DNA from: Methylonatrum kenyense
GTDB taxonomy: Bacteria > Pseudomonadota > Gammaproteobacteria > Nitrococcales > Aquisalimonadaceae
Reading direction: 5' to 3'
Length of the DNA stretch: 64,000 bases
Assembly: GCF_023195885.1 (NCBI RefSeq)
Contig: NZ_JALPKO010000002.1
Coordinates: 357,377-421,376 of the forward strand
Positions 54,262 to 64,000 of the stretch are shown here, piece after piece. The notes under the pieces are model-generated. The model did no database searches and was not told where the DNA came from. It saw only the letters and a program-made list of their open reading frames with translations. Position 1 is the stretch's first letter. Every line of letters begins with the position of its first letter. The position numbers were made by a program, and so were the translations under genes.

Positions 54262-54936
54262 ATGGGCATCAACCACTGGCCGGCATCCGAGCGGCCGCGG
54301 GAGCGCCTACTTGCGCAGGGGCCGGCGGCGTTATCGGATGCCGAGCTGCTTGCCATTTTCCTGCGCACCGGTATCTCCGGTTGCAGTGCCGTCGAGCTGG
54401 CACGCCGGCTGTTGCAGCAGTTCGGTGGCCTTCGGCCGCTGCTCGAGGCGGATCGCGCGACATTCTGCGCCTCCCCCGGACTCGGTGACGCCAAGTTCTC
54501 GCAGCTTCAGGCAGTACTCGAGATCGCTCGTCGCCATCTGCATGGCGAACTGCAGCGTGGCGAGAGCCTGACCTCGCCACGCCAGTCCGCGACCTTCCTG
54601 AAGGCGCGTCTGCGACACTATCCGCATGAGGTGTTCGCGGCGCTGTTTCTCGACAATCGGCACCGTGTCCTGCGATTCGAGGAGATGTTTCGTGGCACCA
54701 TTGACGCAGCCAGCGTGCATCCGAGGGAAGTCGTGAAACGCGCACTGGCACTGAATGCGGCGGCGGTGATCGTGGCGCACAACCACCCCTCCGGCGTGGC
54801 CGAGCCCAGCGGCGCCGACCAGCGGATTACAGAACGCCTGCGCGATGCCCTGGGATTGGTGGATATCCGTCTGCTCGACCATTTCGTGATTGGCGATGGC
54901 GAACCGGTCTCGCTGGCCGAACGCGGCATGTTTTAA
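54262..54936 (+). CDS. radC: RadC-family JAB-domain protein
   Basis: A 224-residue RadC protein: N-terminal helix-hairpin-helix ([41 protein letters not shown]) and a C-terminal JAMM metalloprotease-like domain ([21 protein letters not shown]; metal motif [14 protein letters not shown]). The old link to DNA repair is not established. ATG 54262 has SD AAGGAG. The stop TAA sits in TTAAGGGAAATACTGAT, which resembles the dispersed repeat end. In many relatives coaBC is divergent from radC; here they are co-directional with a small gene between. Confidence 0.95.
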   Translation: MGINHWPASERPRERLLAQGPAALSDAELLAIFLRTGISGCSAVELARRLLQQFGGLRPLLEADRATFCASPGLGDAKFSQLQAVLEIARRHLHGELQRGESLTSPRQSATFLKARLRHYPHEVFAALFLDNRHRVLRFEEMFRGTIDAASVHPREVVKRALALNAAAVIVAHNHPSGVAEPSGADQRITERLRDALGLVDIRLLDHFVIGDGEPVSLAERGMF

Positions 54937-54947
54937 GGGAAATACTG

Positions 54948-55184
54948 ATGCGGGTCTTTGTTGACGAGCAGGGACGTTCCTGGACCGCCAGCGTCGGCCG
55001 GGAATCCTATGGCATGCTCGTGGTGCTGCTGGTGCCGGACGGTGGCAGCGAGGTTCGCAAGGCGATGCTCGCTGCCGAAACGCGGCTCGACGCCCAGCAG
55101 GAACTTCAGGCTCTGTCCGAGGGGGATCTGCGTGACCGCCTGCAGGTGTCGGTGCCCTGGGAGCAGCCGGACATCAGCCGTTGA
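54948..55184 (+). CDS. Small conserved protein downstream of radC
   Basis: A 78-residue soluble protein (MRVFVDEQGRSWTASVGRESYG start; AAETRLDAQQELQALSEGDLRDRL helical end). It looks like a genuine small conserved protein: an ordered beta-hairpin followed by a charged helix, with GC-rich third positions. SD AAGGGA at 8 nt is part of a TAAGGGAAATACTGAT segment that starts in the radC stop codon, 11 nt upstream. Function unknown. Confidence 0.7.
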   Translation: MRVFVDEQGRSWTASVGRESYGMLVVLLVPDGGSEVRKAMLAAETRLDAQQELQALSEGDLRDRLQVSVPWEQPDISR

Positions 55185-55323
55185 ATGCCGCCCTGGCCGC
55201 CGCAGGTGCCGGCGGTCGCGAGTTTCCCTAAACTGAGTGCGGCTGGTCTCGCCCGCATCGCTGCCGACCGTATCGGGGGCGAGGGTGGATCAGCCTATCT
55301 CTGTCGCAATAACGGATGCGGAC

Positions 55324-56529
55324 ATGACGGAAAGCGCGCTGCGGCAGCGGCATATCATTCTTGGCGTCACCGGTGGCATTGCCGCCTACAAGAGCGCGGA
55401 CCTGGTGCGCCGGCTGCGTGAGGCCGGTGCCGAGGTGCGGGTTGTCATGACCCGGGCCGCCACCGAGTTCGTCACCCCGCTCACGTTCCAGGCGGTTTCC
55501 GGGCAGCCCGTGCACACAAGTCTGCTGGACCCCGAGGCCGAGGCGGCGATGGGGCATATCGCGCTCGCCCGCTGGGCCGATGCGGTGCTGGTGGCACCGG
55601 CGAGCGCCGATGTGCTTGCGCGGCTGGCCCACGGGCAGGCGAATGACTTGCTGACCACGCTGTGTCTGGCTACCGAGGCCCCGCTGGCGGTGGCGCCGGC
55701 GATGAACCGCGTGATGTGGCTGCATCCCGCGGTGCGAGACAATGTATCGCTGCTCGAACGACGCGGGGTTGCCGTATTCGGGCCGGCGGTTGGTGATCAG
55801 GCTTGTGGCGAGCAGGGGGCGGGCCGCATGCTGGAACCGCTGGAGCTGGTGCGCCACGTGGGTGGACTGTTCGGGCCGCGGCCGCTGCAGGGCAGGCGCG
55901 TTGTCGTCACGGCGGGACCAACCCGCGAGGCGCTGGACCCGGTGCGCTTCATCAGCAACCGAAGCTCCGGCCGCATGGGCTTTGCGCTGGCGGCAGCTGC
56001 CCGCGACGCGGGCGCCGATGTGGAACTGGTCAGCGGTCCGGTAGCACTGGAAACCCCTCCCGGCGTGCGGCGCACCGATGTCGAGACTGCCGGCGAGATG
56101 CATGATGCGGTGCAGGCCCTGCTTGATGGTTGTGACCTGTTCATCGGCTGTGCCGCCGTGGCGGACTACCGGCCGGCTCAGGTGGCCTCGGGGAAGATCA
56201 AGAAGCGCGAGCAACAAATGCAGGTGGAACTGGAACGCAATCCGGATATTCTCGCCAGCGTCGCCGCTGCCTCGCCACGCCCGTTCACGGTGGGTTTCGC
56301 GGCCGAGACGGAAGACCTGCAGGGGCATGCCGAGGACAAGCGTCGGCGCAAGGGGCTGGATCTGATCGCCGGCAATCTTGTCGGCCAGCCGGACAGTGGT
56401 TTCGACGTCGACAGCAACCGCCTGTGGCTGCGCTGGCAGGACGGTGATTGCTGGCTTGGTCCGGCCTCGAAGGCCCAGGTTGCCGACGAACTGATTGCCT
56501 TTGTCGCCGACCGAATGAGCAAGGAGTAG
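55324..56529 (+). CDS. coaBC: Bifunctional phosphopantothenoylcysteine decarboxylase/phosphopantothenate-cysteine ligase
   Basis: A 401-residue bifunctional CoA-synthesis flavoprotein. CoaC part (1-about 185): [20 protein letters not shown] (FMN site), the active His in [19 protein letters not shown], and the catalytic Cys in [14 protein letters not shown]. CoaB part (about 190-401): [29 protein letters not shown] and KIKKR (KxKK motif). ATG 55324 is preferred since the family begins just before the first strand. Followed by dut at 2 nt. Confidence 0.97.
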   Translation: MTESALRQRHIILGVTGGIAAYKSADLVRRLREAGAEVRVVMTRAATEFVTPLTFQAVSGQPVHTSLLDPEAEAAMGHIALARWADAVLVAPASADVLARLAHGQANDLLTTLCLATEAPLAVAPAMNRVMWLHPAVRDNVSLLERRGVAVFGPAVGDQACGEQGAGRMLEPLELVRHVGGLFGPRPLQGRRVVVTAGPTREALDPVRFISNRSSGRMGFALAAAARDAGADVELVSGPVALETPPGVRRTDVETAGEMHDAVQALLDGCDLFIGCAAVADYRPAQVASGKIKKREQQMQVELERNPDILASVAAASPRPFTVGFAAETEDLQGHAEDKRRRKGLDLIAGNLVGQPDSGFDVDSNRLWLRWQDGDCWLGPASKAQVADELIAFVADRMSKE

Positions 56530-56531
56530 GA

Positions 56532-56990
56532 ATGCTGCAAACCGTTCAGATGCAGGTGCTCGATTCCCGCCTGGGCCAGGAATTCCCGATGCCGGACTAC
56601 GCCACCGACGGCTCTGCCGGGCTTGACCTTCGGGCCTGCCTGGACGCGGATACGGAGCTGGCGCCGGGGCAGACGCTGCTGATTCCGACCGGCCTGGCGA
56701 TCCACATCGGCGATCCGAATGTGGCGGCCGTGATCCTGCCGCGCTCCGGCCTCGGCCACAAGCACGGCATCGTGCTAGGCAACCTGGTGGGGCTGATCGA
56801 TTCCGACTACCAGGGCCAGCTTTTCGTCTCCTGCTGGAACCGTGGCCAGCAGGGCTATGCCATTGCCGCGGGCGAACGCATCGCGCAACTGGTCTTCGTG
56901 CCCGTGTTGCGGCCGCGCCTTGAGCGGGTCGCCAGCTTCGATACCTCGACGCGTGCTGACGGCGGCTTCGGCCACACGGGGACTGACTGA
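56532..56990 (+). CDS. dut: dUTP diphosphatase
   Basis: A 152-residue trimeric dUTPase that removes dUTP and makes dUMP for thymidylate synthesis. The five motifs are present: [46 protein letters not shown] and the C-terminal [15 protein letters not shown], which closes over the active site. SD AAGGAG overlaps the coaBC stop. Confidence 0.98.
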   Translation: MLQTVQMQVLDSRLGQEFPMPDYATDGSAGLDLRACLDADTELAPGQTLLIPTGLAIHIGDPNVAAVILPRSGLGHKHGIVLGNLVGLIDSDYQGQLFVSCWNRGQQGYAIAAGERIAQLVFVPVLRPRLERVASFDTSTRADGGFGHTGTD

Positions 56991-56993
56991 ACG

Positions 56994-60216
<3,223 letters not shown>

Positions 60217-60222
60217 GCCGTC

Positions 60223-60849
60223 CTAACGGGACTCGCCCAGCAGAATCCGGAAGCGCTCCAGGTGACGATCGAACTCCGTGTTTACCGTGTCGATTTCTTC
60301 CTGCCGTTGCCGAATTCGCTCGTCCTCGCGCTCGCGCAACTGGCGCGCCTGGCGCAGGCGCCGTTCATACGGTGCCACGTCGCGTTGACCGCGTTCGGCT
60401 TCGGCCGCCGACTCACGTAGCTCGTCGATCCGGTTATCCAGACGCTGCCGGCGCCGCTCGGCATTGTCCAGGCGGGTTTGCAATGGCTGAATTCGGCGCT
60501 CCCGACTGCGTTCCAGGTCCTCCACACTGGTGTAGCTGCGTTGCAGCATCTCATCGTATTCAGCCTGCAGTCGGTGCTGCTCCTGCTCGCGCTGCTGCGC
60601 GTCTTCCGCAGCCTTGCGTGCCTCTTCAAGCGCCTCCAGTTCCTCCGCCGTCGGCATCCGGTCGACATCCCGCAGGGTATCGCCGTCGCGGGAGAAAACT
60701 CGCCGTTCCTCTGGTGCCCGCTCGGGTGGCAATCGGTCGCTGTAATGGACTTCGCCGTCCTCATCGACCCATCGGTACAGTTCCGCCTGCGCAACCCCGG
60801 AGAGCAGTAACGCACCGACAATACCGGCAGTGATGCACATTGTCTTCAT
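60223..60849 (-). CDS. Exported DUF4124-domain protein with long coiled coil
   Basis: A 208-residue protein with a signal peptide (ITAGIVGALLLSGVAQA), a DUF4124 domain directly after it (ELYRWVDEDGEVHYSDRLPP), and a highly charged helical part from about 65 to the end, rich in Arg, Glu and Gln, which should form a coiled coil. DUF4124 proteins are periplasmic and of unknown function. Translation may begin at 60849 or 60840. Confidence 0.87.
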   Translation of the reverse strand: MKTMCITAGIVGALLLSGVAQAELYRWVDEDGEVHYSDRLPPERAPEERRVFSRDGDTLRDVDRMPTAEELEALEEARKAAEDAQQREQEQHRLQAEYDEMLQRSYTSVEDLERSRERRIQPLQTRLDNAERRRQRLDNRIDELRESAAEAERGQRDVAPYERRLRQARQLREREDERIRQRQEEIDTVNTEFDRHLERFRILLGESR

Positions 60850-61088
60850 GGATTCTTAAAGCTTCCTGGTGCGAACTACAACCCGGTCAGGGGTTGAATC
60901 GGCGTCTTTATCAATCTGTTGTGGCTAAAGGTAGCGCACCGCTCCACGGAAAAAATGTGAACCACGGCGCAGGCTTGCAAGCCATGTTGACGGTACGCCA
61001 GGCGGCGCCACTGATCGTGTGTACCTGTTGAATGGAGCGGATCTGCAGCCCCGAGTTCAAATCCCGGGGGGCGGCATGTCACCGGCTG

Positions 61089-62216
61089 TTACTCCCGGCC
61101 ACGCTCGTCGGCCAGGCGCAGCAGGTGCCGGGTAGCGCGCCACAGTTGGATGCCATCAAAGAAGCCGGTGGACACATCGACGTGGTCCAGCCCGCCGGCG
61201 CGATAGAGCCGCGCCTGACCCTCCGGCAGTGCCTGCCTGAGCCGCTCGCTGTGACTGATCGGGATGACCCGGTCCTCGGGCCCATGGATCAGGATCATTC
61301 GCGCCCGCAACGGAGACAGGTCCCGTTCCGCCAGATTCAGCGCCGACAGGTCGTCACGAATTGCCGACGGCAGCGCAGCGATCAGCTCGTCGACGGCCTC
61401 GGGGTCCTCGTTGCGCACCAGCTCCAGCAGCGCACGGCCATCGGCACCGAGCTGGTCGGCCAGATCTTCGATTTCGGCCCTTGGGTTTTCCAGCCGGCGT
61501 TCGCCGATTTCGCGGAGCAGTGACCGGTCGTTCGCGTCATCCAGTCGGTGACGCTGCGCCAGCAGGATGATCCAGCGGCCTTCCGGACGCGGCTGCATGG
61601 CGTCCTCGTCCTCGGCAAGGCCGGGGTCGTCGCCGGTGCTGGCGTAGCGGATGACGTCCACCAGGTCGTAATAGGGGCCAACGGCGAGGATGATATCCAC
61701 CGCCTCGGCAGTGTCTTCCTCCATGGCGGCGAGCATTGCCGGACCCACGGCGAAGCTGATCGCGGCCAGCGCCACCGGTGCCCCGTCATCGCTTGCGTGG
61801 CGCACGGTGTCCGCAATCACCCGGCTTTCATCCTGACTGATGGAAAGGTCGGTGAGCCCGGGGACTTCCGGCGCGATGACCTCGAAGCCGATGCGTGCCA
61901 TGCTGTGGGCGAACTCGACCAGCCGTGGATCACGCCGACCCTGCTCGGTAAAGCCATGCACCAGAATCAGCCGTCCGCGGGCCGAGTCGCCGCTGCGGTA
62001 GAGGTCGGCAACCCGCTCCTCGTCGCCGTACTCGTAGCGTACGGTTTGCCGCTCAGGCGTCTCGGTGCGCCGTTTCAGGCGACTGTCCTCGGCTCCTGCG
62101 CGCACGTCGCCCAGCAGCAGGGCGGCATCCGTCGCGCGCCCGGGGGACTCGCATCCGGCAAGTAATACGCTGCCAACGAGGAGCAGGATCAGTGTGAATC
62201 CGACATGCATTCGCAT
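61089..62216 (-). CDS. Alpha/beta-hydrolase-fold lipoprotein
   Basis: A 375-residue protein with lipobox LLAGC (Cys about residue 22) and an alpha/beta hydrolase fold: the oxyanion strand ILVHGFTEQG, a nucleophile-elbow-like AISFAVGPA (Ser in place), the acid in IHGPEDRVIPI and the His in GLDHVDVSTG. Substrate unknown. Start at 62216 or 62210. It shares a 52-nt divergent promoter region with another alpha/beta hydrolase, suggesting related functions. Confidence 0.82.
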   Translation of the reverse strand: MRMHVGFTLILLLVGSVLLAGCESPGRATDAALLLGDVRAGAEDSRLKRRTETPERQTVRYEYGDEERVADLYRSGDSARGRLILVHGFTEQGRRDPRLVEFAHSMARIGFEVIAPEVPGLTDLSISQDESRVIADTVRHASDDGAPVALAAISFAVGPAMLAAMEEDTAEAVDIILAVGPYYDLVDVIRYASTGDDPGLAEDEDAMQPRPEGRWIILLAQRHRLDDANDRSLLREIGERRLENPRAEIEDLADQLGADGRALLELVRNEDPEAVDELIAALPSAIRDDLSALNLAERDLSPLRARMILIHGPEDRVIPISHSERLRQALPEGQARLYRAGGLDHVDVSTGFFDGIQLWRATRHLLRLADERGRE

Positions 62217-62268
62217 ACGGAAACGGTAGCATGGGTCTGGCTTCTGTTACTTCCGGATTGCCCTGGTC

Positions 62269-63099
62269 ATGCCGCGAATGCTGAAGATTCTCCTGCTGGG
62301 TCTGGCGCTCGCCTACCTTGTCCCGCTGGTCCTGTTGTATCTGTTTCAGGACCGGCTTGCCCACTTGCCCGGCGTGCCGGGCCGGGAGCTCACCGCGACA
62401 CCGGAGCGGATCGGGCTGGACTACGAGGATGTGACGCTGGAGACGCCTGACGGGCTGCGTCTGCACGGCTGGTTTCTGCCCCACGAGAAACCCCGCGGCA
62501 CGCTGCTGTTTCTGCACGGCAATGCCGGCAACATCAGTCATCGGCTGGACTCGCTGGAGATCTTCCACGAGCTGGGTCTTGAGGTGCTGATTATCGACTA
62601 CCGGGGGTACGGCCAGAGCGAGGGCCGGCCCAGTGAGCCGGGGCTGCAACAGGATGCCCGCGTGGCGCTGGATTACCTGCTCGAGGAGCGGGGACGCGGC
62701 GCCGACGAGATCGCCGTTTTCGGCCGTTCCCTGGGCGGCGCCCTGGCCGCCGGGGTGGCCGCCGAGGAGGCCCTGGCCGGGGTGATCGTCGAATCCGCAT
62801 TCACCTCCGCCCCGGATCTGGCCGCAGAGTTGTACCCCATCTACCCGGTGCGCTGGCTGGCACGTCTGGAATACGACACCCGGGCAGCGCTGGCGGAGAG
62901 CCGGACGCCGGTACTCGTGATCCACAGCCCGGAAGACGAGATTATCCCGTTCGCCCACGGCGAGAGACTGTACCAGGCGGCACCGGAACCGAAGAGCTTT
63001 CTCGAGCTGCGTGGTGATCACAACACCGGCTTCCTGCGGAATCGGGAGCGCTACATGGATGGTTTGGATGCGTTTCTGCGCGAGCATTTGGGTCGCTGA
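62269..63099 (+). CDS. Membrane-anchored alpha/beta hydrolase (BEM46/YfhR-like)
   Basis: A 276-residue protein with an N-terminal membrane anchor (ILLLGLALAYLVPLVLLYLF). The hydrolase core shows LFLHGNAGNISHRLD, the nucleophile GRSLGGALAAG, the acid in IHSPEDEIIPF and the His in GDHNTGFL, typical of the bacterial YfhR/BEM46 group. Substrate unknown. ATG at 62269 or 62278. Confidence 0.9.
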   Translation: MPRMLKILLLGLALAYLVPLVLLYLFQDRLAHLPGVPGRELTATPERIGLDYEDVTLETPDGLRLHGWFLPHEKPRGTLLFLHGNAGNISHRLDSLEIFHELGLEVLIIDYRGYGQSEGRPSEPGLQQDARVALDYLLEERGRGADEIAVFGRSLGGALAAGVAAEEALAGVIVESAFTSAPDLAAELYPIYPVRWLARLEYDTRAALAESRTPVLVIHSPEDEIIPFAHGERLYQAAPEPKSFLELRGDHNTGFLRNRERYMDGLDAFLREHLGR

Positions 63100-63201
63100 C
63101 AGATTGATTCATAATCCAGCAAGGTTTGTTGGCATACTCTGCGCTGGGGAAACGGCGATTTGCTGACATGCCGGTGCCCGCCAACATCGAGGGTGGATCA
63201 A

Positions 63202-63813
63202 ATGCTTCAGGGATTAAGATTGTTTCCGCTGGTCATGGCCATGTTCTGGTTGGCGGCCTGCGTCACGATCAACGTGTACTTCCCGGCTGCCGCGGCCGAA
63301 CAGGCGGCGGACCGAATCATCCATGATGTCTGGGGCCGGGAGAACCGGCCGTCGGAGGGCCCGCCGGCAGCAGATCCCGGACCGCAAAGCCGTCAGGAGT
63401 CGCGGCCCCCGGCATTGATCGTCATGCTTGGGCGCATGGTATCCGAGGCCCGGGCCGCCGAGCCGGATCTGGATATCAGTTCGCCGGCGATTCGCCAACT
63501 GACCGCGTCGATGGAATCCCGTCACAGCCGCCTGCGTCCCTGGTACGACGCAGGCGCGGTCGGCCTGACCCGGAATGGCCTGGTCGAGGTCCGGGACCAG
63601 GGCGAGATACCGCTGGCGGACCGCAATGCGGTGCGGCAGCTGGTGTCTGACGAGAACAGCGACCGTAATGCCCTGTACCGGCAGATCGCGGTCGCCAATG
63701 GTCACCCGGAATGGGAATCCGATATCCGTCGCACGTTTGCCGAACGCTGGGTCGCGAATGCCCGTTCGGGCTGGTACTACCAGGATCGTGGCGGCAACTG
63801 GGTGCAGAAGTAG
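63202..63813 (+). CDS. YdbL-like DUF1318 lipoprotein
   Basis: A 203-residue protein. Lipobox LAAC followed by VTINVYFPAAAAEQAADRII, the hallmark of the YdbL/DUF1318 family, and the C-terminal FAERWVANARSGWYYQDRGG. Family partners YdbH/YnbE form a bridge-like system for phospholipid transport to the outer membrane; those partners are not in this window. ATG 63202 has SD GAGGGTGG. A MITE-like element begins directly after the stop codon. Confidence 0.9.
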   Translation: MLQGLRLFPLVMAMFWLAACVTINVYFPAAAAEQAADRIIHDVWGRENRPSEGPPAADPGPQSRQESRPPALIVMLGRMVSEARAAEPDLDISSPAIRQLTASMESRHSRLRPWYDAGAVGLTRNGLVEVRDQGEIPLADRNAVRQLVSDENSDRNALYRQIAVANGHPEWESDIRRTFAERWVANARSGWYYQDRGGNWVQK

Positions 63814-63814
63814 C

Positions 63815-64000
63815 CTAGGGAAACGCTGATTTATTCGCACGTCTGCGTTGGAGTCCGCATTTTTTCCGAGGCAAGGCGCGCTGCGCAGCGCCGCAGTCAT
63901 TCTGCGGTCAAGCAGCGCAACGCAGCAGTCGGGAAAAATGCGGCCCAACACAGGGGGGCCGGCCGGTTTTGGCCCCTGGCGGGGGTGCGCCACCCGCCCG
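63815..64000. mobile_element. MITE-like repeat copy, cut by window end
   Basis: Begins CTAGGGAAACGCTGATTT, 2 nt after the ydbL-like stop, and follows the full copy at 46507-46785 through the interior, including the gccggttttggcccctgg segment, to the window edge. CTAG replaces the TTAA of the full copy at the outer end, as at lipA. Confidence 0.9.

Noticed and set aside
61049..61069. T-arm-like sequence (CCCCGAG-TTCAAAT-CCCGGGG) suggesting a tRNA 3' end
   Set aside because: The stem has an A-C mismatch, no matching acceptor strand lies about 65 nt upstream, and no anticodon arm is found; likely chance.

Overview
This window is a G+C-rich chromosomal segment of a gammaproteobacterium. Evidence for that placement is the order coaBC-dut-algC-argB (as in pseudomonads and relatives), the run rsmD / two M16 peptidases / ftsY-ftsE-ftsX-rpoH, and single copies of prfC, lipA, dusB, coaD, radC and mlaC. 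Many secreted proteins are strongly acidic, which would suit a halotolerant, Ectothiorhodospiraceae-like bacterium, but the genus cannot be fixed from sequence alone. I see no rRNA, tRNA, CRISPR array, phage or transposase gene.

Layout. 1-5.8 kb: cutA (cut by the window edge), ycgN, tspO, prfC, a TraB/PrgY-type membrane protein, mtfA and a periplasmic retropepsin-like protein. 5.8-22.8 kb: a complete Lap-type biofilm adhesin locus. It holds a TolC-OmpA fusion, lapB and lapC (type I secretion), a LuxR-type regulator, a 1812-residue LapA-like adhesin, a small conserved protein, a second short retention-module protein without RTX repeats, lapD (c-di-GMP receptor) and lapG (periplasmic protease). 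23-31 kb: mgtE and a series of exported proteins (DUF4139, YajG-like, DUF3108, PQQ-dependent sugar dehydrogenase, chalcone-isomerase-like) plus an AEC transporter. 31.7-37.6 kb: PIN-PhoH, lipA, a J-domain protein, dusB, a hydroxyacid dehydrogenase and a DUF2726 protein. 37.7-46.5 kb: a Pat-type protein acetyltransferase beside prpE, an SDR, a candidate sRNA, mlaC, ggt and coaD. 46.8-60.2 kb: rsmD, M16 pair, ftsYEX, rpoH, radC, coaBC, dut, algC and argB. 60.2-64 kb: DUF4124 protein, two alpha/beta hydrolases and a YdbL-like lipoprotein.

How the main locus should work: the adhesins are exported through LapB-LapC-TolC, and their N-terminal retention modules stay lodged in the outer-membrane pore. 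LapG cuts after the conserved Ala-Ala of the retention module to release them. LapD sequesters LapG when c-di-GMP is high. Both adhesin genes share an 18/21 upstream motif and both carry the cleavage motif at the same residue number, so they are probably controlled and processed together.

The most unusual signals are non-coding. (i) A dispersed MITE-like repeat with TTAA/CTAG-bounded terminal inverted repeats has ends that coincide with gene stop codons. (ii) A multi-hairpin leader ends in a terminator 16 nt before the tolC-ompA start. (iii) A near-perfect CIRCE operator lies upstream of rpoH. (iv) A structured inverted repeat at 31.35-31.46 kb pairs better as a plus-strand RNA. (v) Two inverted-repeat-bounded intergenic cassettes have unrelated cores. 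(vi) A candidate sRNA of about 108 nt has its own promoter and terminator.
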